This document shows positions 37,395 to 49,135 of a stretch of 64,000 nucleotides of DNA, piece after piece. The DNA lies in the NCBI GenBank assembly GCA_032622095.1, contig CP136068.1:155767151-155831150 (forward strand), written 5' to 3'. Under the pieces are notes generated by a model. It did not search any database. It saw only the letters and a list, made by a program, of their open reading frames with translations, and had not been told where the DNA came from. How positions within the stretch are numbered: the stretch's first letter is position 1; each line of letters begins with the position of its first letter. The translations under genes were made by a program, and so were the position numbers. Source of the stretch: Siphonodentalium dalli (Eukaryota; Mollusca; Scaphopoda; Gadilida; Siphonodentaliidae).

Positions 37395-39235
37395 GCCATA
37401 CAGTCACTCTAAATACAAATAAACAACACACATATGACAATATAGTCGCTCGCTTTATAAACATACCCCTCACCCATAACCACACAGTCACACTTGTGTA
37501 TATCCCTGCACACCACACATGACCATACATATGTCAATAACAATTTAATGCATGCACACCAGGTATACCTCCTACAACTGACCAATGACCGTATCGTCAC
37601 TATATGTATACATATTCACCACATTCATGATCACACAGTCAATCATTGTATACCTATTGACCTCACCATTGGCCATAAAGTCAATCCATGTGTACCTATG
37701 TTCCACACCCATGGCCAAATAGCCACTCAAGGTATACATATACACCCCACCCATGACCATTGCATCGCTCCATGTATACATATGCACCTCACCAATGGTC
37801 ATATAACCCCACTTGCGTATACCCATACACCCCACACAGTCATGGGTCAACATACATGTACACCATGTAAACTGTTACACCTGACCCATGACCATATAGC
37901 CACTCCCTGTATTCACCACATTCATGATCATACAGTCACTACAGGTACACATATTCACATCACCATTGGTCATACGGTCAATCCCTGCATATCTTCTCGC
38001 CACGCCAATTGCGAAATAGCCACTCAAGATAAGCATATACACCCCACGCATAACCATAGAGTAACTCCATATATACATATGCACATCAGCAATGGTCATA
38101 TAGTCACACGTGCTATACATATATACCCCTCGCCCAATGACCATACAACCACTTGGCGTATACCCGTACACATAACATGTGACAATGAGTCACCATACAT
38201 GCACACCAGGTATACTTCTACACCTGACCCATTTCACTCCGTGTATACATATTCACCACATTGGTGATCACACGGTCACTCCTTGTACACCTATTCATTT
38301 CATTAATTGCCGCACAGTCACTCCCTATATACCATACCATGGTCATATAGCCACTCGATATATACATATGCAACACAAACATGCCCATAGAGTCACTCCA
38401 TGTGTACATATACACATCACCAATGACAATAAAGTCCTTCCAGGTGTACAAATACTTCTCACACATGATCAATTATACATTCCAGACTTTTATATACACC
38501 CCACACATGACAATTCAGTCACTCGCTGTGTACTCATACACGCCATCCGTGATCATACAATTACTCCCTGTATACCTATACATCCACCGATGACAATACA
38601 CATCCACGACATATATAAATATACATCCCACCCATTACCACCACGGCACTCCCTATATACCTACACGCTCGCCAACGACCACCCAGATATACTCAGGCTT
38701 GTATATTCATGACCGTGCTGTCAGTCCATGTACACATATACCCATTACACATATTCATCCAACCACTCCCTATTTATCCATATACCCCACCCATGATCAC
38801 ATAGACACCAGATGTATACATGGCCACCCACATGTGGCAATACAGCCACCAAATATACACCTATACATCCCACCATGACCATAGTCACTCCATATATACA
38901 TAAACAACACATATATGACATTGTAGCTACTCCCGTTATATCCGCACACAATATCATTGTCCGTACCGCCACATCGTGTTACCCGTACATCCACACATAA
39001 CCATACAACCATACAGTCACTCCATGTAAACATATTCAGCTCACACATTACCATACGGCCACTACTTGTATACATATACATCTCACAATGGACATCCCAC
39101 TCACGATCATATAGACATTCCTTGTATATCTGTTCACATCATTCATGATCATAAAATAACTCCATGTATACCTATTCACCTCACCTATGACCATGCAGTA
39201 ACTCACGGGCTACCATATTGACCTCCCTCTTGTAT
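37395..39235 (+). repeat. Degenerate array of about 42-bp units inside the foldback
   Basis: Units follow CCCATGACCATATAGTCACT then CCATGTATACATATACACCT, with many substitutions and small indels; roughly 40 units. Its period yields a 257-codon frame (37494-38267) rich in His, Thr and Pro and several smaller frames on both strands. These are artefacts of a stop-poor repeat. Confidence 0.85.
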
Positions 39236-39292
39236 CGATGTGATCAATTTTACCCTAATGAGTCAAAATAGCCAGAATAGTCACCACAGATT

Positions 39293-40443
39293 ATGGTTCA
39301 TCTTAGTTCCGTTTCAAATATTCAAAGTGGCCAGAATCCCAAAAGAGGTTTTCGGCAAAATTCCATAAGCAACTTTAAAATGAATTTGTCATGCCCCATA
39401 AGGAACCGGGAAAGCCAATAATATTTAGTTGTCAGTTGATTACCTAACATGCATAATAACCAAGTAAGTTACAATTTGCTAACTTTTCGGAACAGCAGAC
39501 AATAATGTTCCGGATATATGTGAACAATGAACTTTTTACCCAAGTTGGTTGCCATTTTGGAAGTCATCTTGAGTAATTTGCTCTATAATGACCTTAATGT
39601 GACACATTTACATTAGACCAAAACGATAAACACCGTTCATATCAAAGTTAGTTACAGTTTACTTTTAATAAAAATGATCAAAACATGAAAAGTGAATTTT
39701 TGCCGATATTTATGTCAAGTGTGTGAGAGTAAAATCCAATATTTCTGGTAATGTCAGTGCTTACAATACTAAAACTTAACCAAGGTGAATCAGACATGTT
39801 AGTTTTCAATGGATATAAGGCAGAATTGCGAATTTACTTCATCAACCACAGATTGTAAGCGATTGCAGTGAACGCTGGGGCAATATATTTACAATATTTA
39901 CAATTTTCCATATTTTGGCGGCCATTTTGACCCAAAGTAACAATTTTGGTTCCAATGACTTGGAATATTCACGGGTAATGGTATGTCTCACTTACATAAC
40001 ACAGTTCTGCTCATTCCTTGTTGAAATGTGACTAGAATCCCAATTGTGATTTTTGTGTGAAAATTTTATACCGCTTCCTGTAAAGTCAAATTTTTGAGGG
40101 ATCGGAAAGGCCTAGGACCCAAAAAAATTCTTATTTCATTGCCCCAATGATCAGTTAATATAAACAATACAAAATAAAGTCACAATTCTCAATCAGTTCT
40201 AAACAGCAGAAACTGATATAGAAGATATTGGTGAAAAAGTGTCACATTTTCCACTTCCGGTGGCCATTTTGGCGGCCATTTTAAATATATGAAATTTATT
40301 CCTACAAATAAATAAGGAGTACTCAATTATCAATAGAATGACATATCGCACGACGTAATACCTCATAAACGTCCTGATTAATTGCGAATTGAAATTTACA
40401 TGGTTAGATATTCAACGTTGGCGGCCATCTTGGATTCAAAGAC
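39293..40443 (-). repeat. Right arm of the giant foldback
   Basis: Inverted partner of 36046-37196. TGGCCAGAATCCCAAAAGA near 39334 and TTGGCGGCCATCTTGGATTC near 40418 mark its inner and outer parts. Confidence 0.85.
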
Positions 40444-40574
40444 CGATAACTCTATAAAGCCCCCATCGCCAGATGGCAAACAACCGGCAAATTGAAGGAC
40501 TGATATAGTTCTACAAAGATATCATAACCACCAAAAATCCGCATAGGGGGGAGGGGGGTCTACATGCAGCCCAA

Positions 40575-40652
40575 GCTCTACATGTGCAGTACGCTGTCCG
40601 ATCGGACGCAACGACGCGACAACATGTGCAGTACGCTGTCCGATCGGACACG
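40575..40652 (+). repeat. Right copies of the GTACGCTGTCCGATCGGAC repeat
   Basis: CATGTGCAGTACGCTGTCCG occurs twice about 41 bp apart (near 40583 and 40624). The first copy is a full match to 35460-35507. Confidence 0.85.
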
Positions 40653-41039
40653 GACATGCATTAAGGGGCAGGTCAAATTACCAATTTTGAATGGGGTTTT
40701 CAATGCAAATCTGCGGAGCAAAAGTTACAGAGTTGCGCATTCAAAATGCAGCACTAAATTGATTTAGGTTAAAAGTTCAAATGATTTTACACATTAAACG
40801 CGCATTGTTTTTACTATTATTTAAATACATTATGACCCAGGACACACATCTTGTTTAAGAATAGTTGTGTCTTCTCAATCATAGATGCATAAAAAAAACA
40901 TTTTTGTGTGTGCACAAAATAGAGAGGAAATTACTATAACAATAAGAAATCCCTTCATTTTCTTTAGGTTTTAAAATACAAGACTATAAAATATGGATTT
41001 TAGCTATTAAACTGAAACATTAAGGCTACGAAATTAGAT
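40653..41039. other. Spacer with no gene seen
   Basis: AT-rich, no supported feature. Confidence 0.4.
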
Positions 41040-41160
41040 CAGATCCAAATTTTGTAGACACATAATCGAAAAATACACAACGTATTTTGTAGGCACATAA
41101 TCGAAAAATAAACAAGGTATTTGTAGGCACATAATCGAAAAATACACAACGTATTTGGGT
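41040..41160 (+). repeat. Three tandem copies of a 40-43-bp unit
   Basis: TTTGTAG[A/G]CACATAATCG then AAAAATACACAACGTA is repeated three times; the third copy is slightly shorter. Confidence 0.9.
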
Positions 41161-41523
41161 ATGATTTTCTGTTCTTTAATCGGGATTGTGTAATGTACAA
41201 AATGGATATGCAAATGGAAGGCTTTGTGAAATGAAACAATTTGTATACTTTCTTGAAAAGTCATAAATTGAGTATTTTACCAAATTTTGACAAATTTAAT
41301 TCACAAAATTCATCAATTTCGCCTTTCTTGATTTTTTTTAAATAATTTTTAGTATCTTGTTTGTGATGGGTTAATATACTTTTTCCCACTGAGAAAATTT
41401 GTGTTGCAATTAGTTTGAGGTGAAACCATAAATGCAATGGACTATTAAGACTATTGGTTGTTGTGATGGAGTAAGTAATCACTAGTGTTGTATCACCGGC
41501 CATCTTAGAATTGTTACTTTACT

Positions 41524-41911
41524 TTAACCCTTTACCCAACAGAAGGGCCCTGTGCCAATGCATTCTCTTATATATGCGAGTCGACCATAGGTCGCCTCGC
41601 ATATATAAGAGAATGCATTGGCTTAACACATTCAAAATTATAAAATTGTTAAAGAATGTAAGAAAAAAAGGTAAAAAGATTTTTTTTAGGCCAATGCATT
41701 CTCTTATATATGCGAGGCGACCTATGGTCGACTCGCATATATAAGAGAATGCATTGGCACAGGGTATAACTGTAACTATCACAATTTGGTCAAGGAGCCG
41801 GTTCCAATGATATCCATATGTGTATGGTTCTATTGAGACAGACCGAAGATATTTTAGGCTGTTGAAGCTTTATTTGGCCGGTTTTGGCCGGTTTGTTGGG
41901 TAAAGGGTTAA
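41524..41911 (+). mobile_element. piggyBac-type double-hairpin MITE, copy 2
   Basis: TTAA at 41524-41527 and 41908-41911, with CCCTTTACCCAACA / TGTTGGGTAAAGGG ends. Same architecture as copy 1 but with a shorter AT-rich spacer between the hairpins. Confidence 0.85.
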
Positions 41912-42167
41912 ACATATTTTAACGTATTTAGAAAAAATATACATAGGGGTCAGGGCACAAGTTACAAAACTTACAAACTTGCCCCTCTCCTAATACAATC
42001 ATGGACCATACATAAAAATACATAGCAGATATAGCAAACTGTTTATAAAGAAGAGTGCAGAGTGTGTGTGCTGCGGATGTCGGGTTTCCATCTGTATTCC
42101 AATCTCGGTTATGAAGAAAACCCTAGAACTCAAGGAGTTGAAAGATGAATGGCGAAATTTACCATGT
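41912..42167. other. Spacer with no gene seen
   Basis: No supported feature. Confidence 0.4.
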
Positions 42168-42240
42168 TATCATACATGTTTACCATGTTATCATACATGT
42201 TTACCATGTTATCATACATGTTTACCATATTATCATACAT
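42168..42240 (+). repeat. 21-bp tandem repeat, 3-4 copies
   Basis: TTTACCATGTTATCATACATG is repeated three to four times. Confidence 0.9.
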
Positions 42241-42599
42241 GAATTAGAATTAGAATTGTTGCTCCATTTAGTGTGTGTTTTGTGAATTAATGTTTCAAAA
42301 ATTTTGGCCATTCCACATTCACCATTAATTAGCTGCCTCCAGTACTTTTCACAAAGACTTTGAATGGTTCGTTTATGTTTTATTATGTATTGTAACATCT
42401 TAGGTCTCAGGACAATTTCATCGGATGCCTGTCAGGTCATAATTTATTAGTGTTTAATTGTCATATTCATTTAATAAAACCTGTTAATTCGGTTGGTAGC
42501 TTTTAATTGTTTTACACCTTGGCTTATCTAGTTCATTAATCTTAATTGCCGTATTCAATCAGTCAACACTTTCTATTTCCATTGACATGTTTTTACTTG

Positions 42600-43080
42600 T
42601 CACCAGGGACGTCGACAGTGGGGTTGGGGTGTCTCACCCCCCCCCCCCCCAAGCTTTGGTAAAAAATTTCAACCGTTGGAAATTTCATACCTGACTCAAC
42701 ATTAGTTGGAAATTTCACGCCAACAATAGGTTGAAAATGTTCTTGTTGTTTGATTTTCAAACAATTTATTGGGGGGGGGGATATATTGTTTTTGGACCAA
42801 TATTTGCATAATTTCCTACTTTTGGTCAAAATGTTGGACTGAAATGGCCATCAGTTGGAAACTTTCCAACCATAGGGGGTGTCAGTTGGAAATTTCCAAC
42901 ACTTGGAAAGCTTGTCCTGTTCCCTCCCCCATGGCCAGTCAAAAACTGCTAGTTAATTTAAGAAAACAATATTGTCCTACATTTGGACTGAAATGGCCAT
43001 CAGTTGGAAATTTTGGATAAATATTGTCATTGGAATTGTCATCAGTTGGAAATTTCCAACTCTAGGAATTCATTAGCATG
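42600..43080. repeat. Dispersed GTTGGAAATTTCCAAC palindromes
   Basis: TTGGAAATTTC and its half-sites recur at least eight times, with GAAATGGCCATCAGTTGGAA present twice (about 42841 and 42989). The left edge has a C-run (42638-42651), and a G-run lies at 42771-42780. A similar TTGGAAATTCCAAC occurs near 60814. Confidence 0.6.
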
Positions 43081-43293
43081 AGCACTGGTGTGCAAGGGGG
43101 TGGAATTATGGAAACTTGTGTTTAGTCGGATTCAAGGGGGTGCAGTTAGAATTCCCCAAAGTGGACATACTCCCAACATAGACCATCTAGCTACGTCCCT
43201 GCTTGTTACCTTTTACTCATTTGTTAATTCAGCTTGGCATTCTCACCTCCAATTGTATATAAAATCCTTCAACTCTATAACTTAAAAAAAGAA

Positions 43294-43980
43294 GTATACG
43301 TTCCACCGGGCAAAACTCCTCCTCAACTTTCAACTTTACAGATAATTTTTAAAACTGCATCTTTCTAGGAGACCTTAATGCAAAACATATTGTATATAAA
43401 TGCAGCAAAACTAATCCCGACGGAGACGCACTATTCGACATAATCGAAGACTACCACTACTCAATAAGAAAGCATCGCAACCCATCACGACATAAAAACC
43501 AAATTATGGGAAATGTTAAGACTACGCGCTAGCCACGCCACCAATTGCAAAAACAATACGCAAGCGCATGATATGATTCGATATAGGGAGCGAACACTAT
43601 CCGGTCGTACTCTACATAACAAACATAAAACCACAACACAACAAAGATATTCTCAAAAAAAACCTTTGGAATGCAGATTGGGACAAATTTAGGGAACACA
43701 TAAACTTAAACATTGGCAATACAGAAATTAACACTCCAAATGACATCGAAATGGCAGCCAAATCAATTTCCGACACAATTAAGGGTGCCATTGACACAGC
43801 ATGTCCAAAAAAGAAATAAAGCAAAATACATGGAGAGTATCGCGGGAAACATTATAATTAATTCACCTCAAACGCAAAAAATGTAGACTAATGCAAAAAC
43901 ACCCTAAAGACATCGAATACAGAACTATGTATAACAACTTAACAAGACAAGTAAACAAAGCAGTTAAACGGGGGGAAGGG
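43294..43980 (+). pseudogene. Non-LTR retrotransposon endonuclease remnant
   Basis: Read in successive frames, the plus strand gives the APE-type endonuclease layout of LINE ORF2: VYVPPGKTPP, then SFLGDLNAKH followed by NPDGDALFDIIEDY. After a stop at about 43529 come GSEHYPVVLYI, then NADWDKFREHI and DTIKGAIDTACPKK. After another stop comes the basic linker LKRKKCRLMQKHP with RTMYNNLTRQVNKAVKR that precedes the reverse transcriptase. LINE endonucleases nick the target to prime reverse transcription. Both ends are missing and the frame is broken by stops and shifts, so this is a dead 5'- and 3'-truncated copy. It ends near 43980 with no reverse transcriptase. Confidence 0.75.
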
Positions 43981-44571
43981 AATCATGGGAAAGGGTTTCG
44001 TTTAAACATATTTATTGTAACACAATTTACAAGGGATTGGGGGACAAGTTATAACAACTTAAGGTGGCCCCTTTCCCGACAATATTTACACAAATGTTTA
44101 AACAAGATGTATATGTACATGTAATAATAAGAATGTTGTTGTTGATGATGATGTCTGGTGATTGATGTTACCGGACCTGAGATCCTCTCCTATAGATATC
44201 ATGCCATGTCGTGCCGTAAGTAGTTTACGATTGTTCTTTGTTAAGTGAAACCTTTGCTTTCTGATATATATATTTTTGTACAATGTAAAATAGTAGTTAG
44301 TTTCGATGCTGTGGAATTTTTGGGGCGCCTCTGAGGAAATGGTTTACGTCTACTATTGTGAAAGCATACTCATCTATAGTCTGTCATATAAATTAGTTCT
44401 TTACATTAAAATATTAAAATACATTCACAAAGTAACAGTTCACACATGCGATAAGTATGTAGCCCGCATTGAAAGCTGGTTCATTAGTTCCACATCCAAA
44501 TTTTCGGAATAATATTCCGTGAAAATAAATGAGTTTCCAAAAGACCTCTGAATTCGTCATATCCAGGACAG
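43981..44571. other. Spacer with no gene seen
   Basis: No supported feature. Confidence 0.4.
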
Positions 44572-44750
44572 TAAGCAATTATTTCATGTGTCTTTTGGGA
44601 ACAGTCCAAATTGTTGTCCCGAAGTATCAGGAATGACTATCGAACTGTTGACCAAGGCCGTAGGCCGAGGGCAACAGTTCGATAGTCATTCCTGATACCG
44701 AGGGACAACAATTTTGCATGTTCCCAAAAGACACATGAAATAATTGCTTT
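44572..44750. repeat. Long near-perfect hairpin
   Basis: AAGCAATTATTTCATGTGTC at 44572 is mirrored by GACACATGAAATAATTGCTT at 44729-44748. The arms (about 75 bp) also contain CAGGAATGACTATCGAACTG / CAGTTCGATAGTCATTCCTG. The loop is CCAAGGCCGTAGGCCGAGG. Confidence 0.85.
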
Positions 44751-45161
44751 GTTACCCAATACATTTACTTGTATATAATCAGGTCATTGCTAATTAATCA
44801 CACTCTTTAATAGTGTTATTTCGAATTATGAGAACTATGTGGAATATAAGGCCATGTATCTGAATGCAAAAAGCACATGTAGTCTCTATTTCCGGAAATA
44901 GCCGAAACGTCACGGAAATTGCAAACCATGTAACAGTTCGTTCGGGCCAGTCAACAGTTCGCTCGGAGCCAGTCAACAGTTAGCTCGGGTCGGGCAACAG
45001 TTCACTCGTGACGTCACGAAAGCTGACCGTGATTGCAAACCGGGCAACAGTTAATTCAGGGCGGGCAACAGTTCGTTGTGGCGTTACAAACGCGAATTTG
45101 GGGTTAACCAGTTAATTCTAAATCCCAATGATTTACGAAGTAAAACTCTACTATTGGGTAA
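44751..45161. mobile_element. Possible MITE with TTGTTACCCAATA ends
   Basis: TTGTTACCCAATA near 44750 is mirrored by TATTGGGTAACAA near 45144-45157. Between them, CAGTCAACAGTTCGCTCGG-type words repeat four or five times (44935-45075). Confidence 0.6.
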
Positions 45162-45200
45162 CAATTGTGAATGATCAACGGTGGAGCATTCCAGAGAGTC

Positions 45201-46710
45201 ATGTCTAATAATGGTTAATAATGGTTAATAATGGTTAATAATGGTTAATAATGGTTAATAATGGTTAATAATGGTTAATAATGTCTAATAATGTCTAATA
45301 ATGGTTAATAATGGTTAATAATGGTTAATAATGTCTAATAATGTCTAATAATGGTTAATAATGGTTAATAATGGCTAATAATGGTTAATAATGGTTAATA
45401 ATGGCTAATAATGGTTAATAATGGTTAATAATGGCTAATAATGGTTAATAATGGCTAATAATGGTTAATAATGGTTAATAATGGCTAATAATGGTTAATA
45501 ATGGTTAATAATGGCTAATAATGGTTAATAATGGTTAATAATGGTTAATAATGTCTAATAATGTCTAATAATGGTTAATAATGGTTAATAATGGTTAATA
45601 ATGGTTAATAATGGCTAATAATGGTTAATAATGGTTAATAATGGTTAATAATGGTTAATAATGGCTAATAATGGTTAATAATGGCTAATAATGGTTAATA
45701 ATGGTTAATAATGGCTAATAATGGTTAATAATGGTTAATAATGGCTAATAATGGTTAATAATGGCTAATAATGGTTAATAATGGTTAATAATGGCTAATA
45801 ATGGTTAATAATGGTTAATAATGGCTAATAATGGTTAATAATGGTTAATAATGGCTAATAATGGTTAATAATGGTTAATAATGGCTAATAATGGTTAATA
45901 ATGGCTAATAATGGTTAATAATGGCTAATAATGGTTAATAATGGCTAATAATGGTTAATAATGGTTAATAATGGCTAATAATGGTTAATAATGGTTAATA
46001 ATGGCTAATAATGGTTAATAATGGTTAATAATGGCTAATAATGGTTAATAATGGTTAATAATGGTTAATAATGGTTAATAATGGTTAATAATGGCTAATA
46101 ATGGTTAATAATGGTTAATAATGGCTAATAATGGTTAATAATGGTTAATAATGTCTAATAATGGTTAATAATGGTTAATAATGGTTAATAATGGTTAATA
46201 ATGGTTAATAATGGTTAATAATGGTTAATAATGGTTAATAATGGCTAATAATGGTTAATAATGTCTAATAATGGTTAATAATGTCTAATAATGGCTAATA
46301 ATGGTTAATAATGTCTAATAATGGTTAATAATGTCTAATAATGGTTAATAATGTCTAATAATGGTTAATAATGGTTAATAATGGCTAATAATGGTTAATA
46401 ATGGTTAATAATGGCTAATAATGGTTAATAATGGTTAATAATGGCTAATAATGGTTAATAATGGTTAATAATGGCTAATAATGGTTAATAATGGTTAATA
46501 ATGGTTAATAATGGTTAATAATGGTTAATAATGGCTAATAATGGTTAATAATGGTTAATAATGGCTAATAATGGTTAATAATGGTTAATAATGGCTAATA
46601 ATGGTTAATAATGGTTAATAATGGTTAATAATGGTTAATAATGGTTAATAATGGTTAATAATGGCTAATAATGGCTAATAATGTCTAATAATGGCTAATA
46701 ATGGTTAATC
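45201..46710 (+). repeat. 10-bp satellite, 151 units without an indel
   Basis: Units are ATGGTTAATA, ATGGCTAATA and ATGTCTAATA only. They stay in exact 10-bp register for 1510 bp. Variation is confined to positions 4 and 5 and uses three of the four possible combinations. GGTT-GGTT-GGCT triplets recur often, giving a 30-bp higher-order period. It abuts an arm fragment of the foldback family at 46765. Confidence 0.95.
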
Positions 46711-46764
46711 TACCCTCTAAATATTTACTACTAATATTTCTGATCAAATGTGTTAATTGTGTCT

Positions 46765-47145
46765 ATTGTAATCACTTACGTTACCAGAAATATTCGATTT
46801 TTTTTATCACAAAATTTATTTTTCATGTCCAGACCATATTTTCAAGAAAAACAGAAATATCTTTGGTAAATGTGTTTTTGTCTTGAACTCTCTTGACTGT
46901 CTTGCACAGATAAATTATATAATTACCATATTGCTTGAAAATGCCTTGCAAAATGTTAGTTACTCAACTGGCAATTAAATATTCTATTCCGACAGTCCCA
47001 GTGTCGTATGAGCCACGAACAATATATTAAAAAAAACAGCGGTTTGGAATTGTGCCGAATATTGATTTTGGGAGTCTGGCCATGTATTTTGATGGAATTT
47101 GGCAAAACTTTGCGTAGAAAATAGGGAGGACCATGAACTGTGGCT
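46765..47145 (+). repeat. Foldback arm fragment next to the 10-bp array
   Basis: Similar to about 36710-37190. TTACCAGAAATATTCGATTT and TGGGAGTCTGGCCA are the landmarks. Its inverted partner is 50070-51175, so the two bound a second, expanded foldback of the same family. Confidence 0.65.
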
Positions 47146-48000
47146 ATCCTGACCCTATTACATCAGAGCTGAGTAGCATAGTCTAAGACAACATCCATAT
47201 AGAAAGCAGTTTCATTGATATGTTGTCCCGTTTACAACGAAATCACTTACAATGTATCGATGAATTCGACTAATTCACACCGCCTATACGTTGGACCAAT
47301 TCAATATCTAGTTAGTTTCCAATTAAATGTTGGAAGAGTTATGACCGCTGATGGTCAGCGGTTTTTATAGAAATGAAACAACTTCAATGTGTACTTCAAT
47401 ATGAACGTTCATGATTCAATACCTTATCAAAGTATAGTGATATAGCGGCTTATCAGATAATGCTATTGAAATGCAACATTGTAAATGACCCTGAATCAAT
47501 TTCTAAAATTCCAGAAACGTTGAAGGAAAACAAGGTATCACATTGGGAAAAGTCATGCCTGCAGTAATTTCAACATGACAGGACATACACAGATGGTCAC
47601 ATAAACACAGATTACTCAATATACTGATAGAAGAACGTCTCAATATCAGAATAGTCAAAATCAGAGCAACTATTTCCCGATTTACCCCATTTACACCAAT
47701 TTGGGGACAGTGGGTGGAGTTAATAATTTCCCGGTCTCAAACATCCATGCAATTTTCTTTTTTTGTTTCAAAATTATATCACGAATTGTCAGTAAGATAC
47801 TCTCATTTGTATAATGATGGCATATATATCCATAGTATTTTAAAACTTATATATTAAATAAATGTTTGGAAGGTATGGATTATATATATCGGGGGCTGCA
47901 TGAACAAATTAATATACTAGATACACTTAACATGAATATTTTGTCAGATTAGAACCATATGAAACTATACTCAATCCTTACTTAGCATATTTATCATTGA
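47146..48000. other. Loop of the second foldback, no gene seen
   Basis: AT-rich with a small hairpin ACCGCTGATGGTCAGCGGTTT near 47343. No supported gene. Confidence 0.4.
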
Positions 48001-48400
48001 TTAACCCTTTACCCAACAAACCGGCCAAAACCGGCCAAATAAAGCTTCAACAGCCTAAACTATCTTCGGACTGTCTCAATAGAACCATACAAATATGGAT
48101 ATCATTGGAACCGGCTCCTTGACCACATTGTGATAGTTACAGTTATACCCTGTGCCAATGCATTCTCTTATATATGCGAGTCGACCATAGGTTGCCTCGC
48201 ATATATAAGAGAATGCATTGGCCTAAAAAAAATCTTTTTTTAACACTTTTTACCATTTTTTCTTACATTCTTTAACAATTTTATCATTTTTAATGTGTTA
48301 AGCCAATGCATTCTCTTATATATGTGAGGCGACCTATGGTCGACTCGCATATATAAGAGAATGCATTGGCACAGGGCCCTTCTGTTGGGTAAAGGGTTAA
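48001..48400 (-). mobile_element. piggyBac-type double-hairpin MITE, copy 3
   Basis: TTAA at 48001-48004 and 48397-48400. Inverse orientation to copies 1 and 2. Length 400 bp, both hairpins intact. Confidence 0.85.
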
Positions 48401-48464
48401 TAATACCACATGTCACTGTGCTAGGATCTTTCATTATGTATCCTCCCACACTATCCAAGTTAAT

Positions 48465-48941
48465 TTGACATATTGCTGGCATTTAGTTATAGTCAGAGGA
48501 GATGGTGGTAATAAATTGAGAACCTATGCGCTTGTCAAACATGGATATTATATAGAACCCTATCTCAAATATACAATCAACAATGAGGCAAGAAGTATGT
48601 TTACACGTTTGCGAATCAGTAATCATAACCTTGCTATTGAAAAACTAAGACATATCTATCCTGTTAAATCCGAAGCAGCTAGAATATGCTTATTTTGCAA
48701 AGAAGGAAAGTCTATAGAAAATGAGATTCACTTTATTACCGAATGTAACGCATATAAGTCCATAAGAAATGATCTCTACTCACAGTTAGAATTATATAAG
48801 CCGGGATTTTTACAATGGAAAGAAACTGACAAATTTATATTTATTATGAGTAACAATGACCCGAATGTCTGTTCGTTAATATGCCGTAAGATTAACTTAT
48901 GTTTTAAACAAAGATCAATGTTATCAGCCATGAATACATAA
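48465..48941 (+). CDS. C-terminal fragment of a non-LTR retrotransposon polyprotein
   Basis: A 158-codon frame matching the tail of LINE ORF2 proteins, beyond the reverse transcriptase fingers and palm. The first 15 or so residues are probably flank; the element sequence seems to begin near GGNKLRTYALVKHG. A Cys-rich motif follows: CLFCKEGKSIENEIHFITEC, a C-x2-C...H-x4-C arrangement like the conserved zinc finger near the end of many LINE ORF2 proteins. After that come YKSIRNDLYSQL and a basic Cys-containing C-terminus. There is no catalytic domain, as the copy is 5'-truncated, which is usual for target-primed insertion. The following 190 bp form the 3' UTR with an AATAAA and a TATC-repeat tail. 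Confidence 0.75.
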   Translation: MTYCWHLVIVRGDGGNKLRTYALVKHGYYIEPYLKYTINNEARSMFTRLRISNHNLAIEKLRHIYPVKSEAARICLFCKEGKSIENEIHFITECNAYKSIRNDLYSQLELYKPGFLQWKETDKFIFIMSNNDPNVCSLICRKINLCFKQRSMLSAMNT

Positions 48942-49135
48942 AGGCTCACACCCGCGAAATTATCACCCGATCTGCTACCAAGGGTATCATATCATAACAT
49001 ATTGTTGTATCTATCTTGTGTATATGTATTTTTGTGCTCTCTTATTTCATGTTTCAATGTCATTATGTACATGTATTTCTGCAACCTGTCCACATTTGGA
49101 TGTCTATATTGCAATAAAGTTATCTATCTATCGTT
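48465..49135 (+). mobile_element. 5'-truncated LINE with TATC-repeat tail
   Basis: Contains the ORF2 tail (to 48941), a short 3' UTR with AATAAA at about 49113, and a tail of TATCTATCTATCG at 49121-49133. Microsatellite-like tails are known in several LINE clades. The insertion lies just 65 bp after a MITE. Confidence 0.7.

Noticed and set aside
37494-38267. 257-codon His/Thr/Pro-rich frame
   Set aside because: It is a translation of the degenerate 42-bp array; similar frames exist on the other strand and in other phases.
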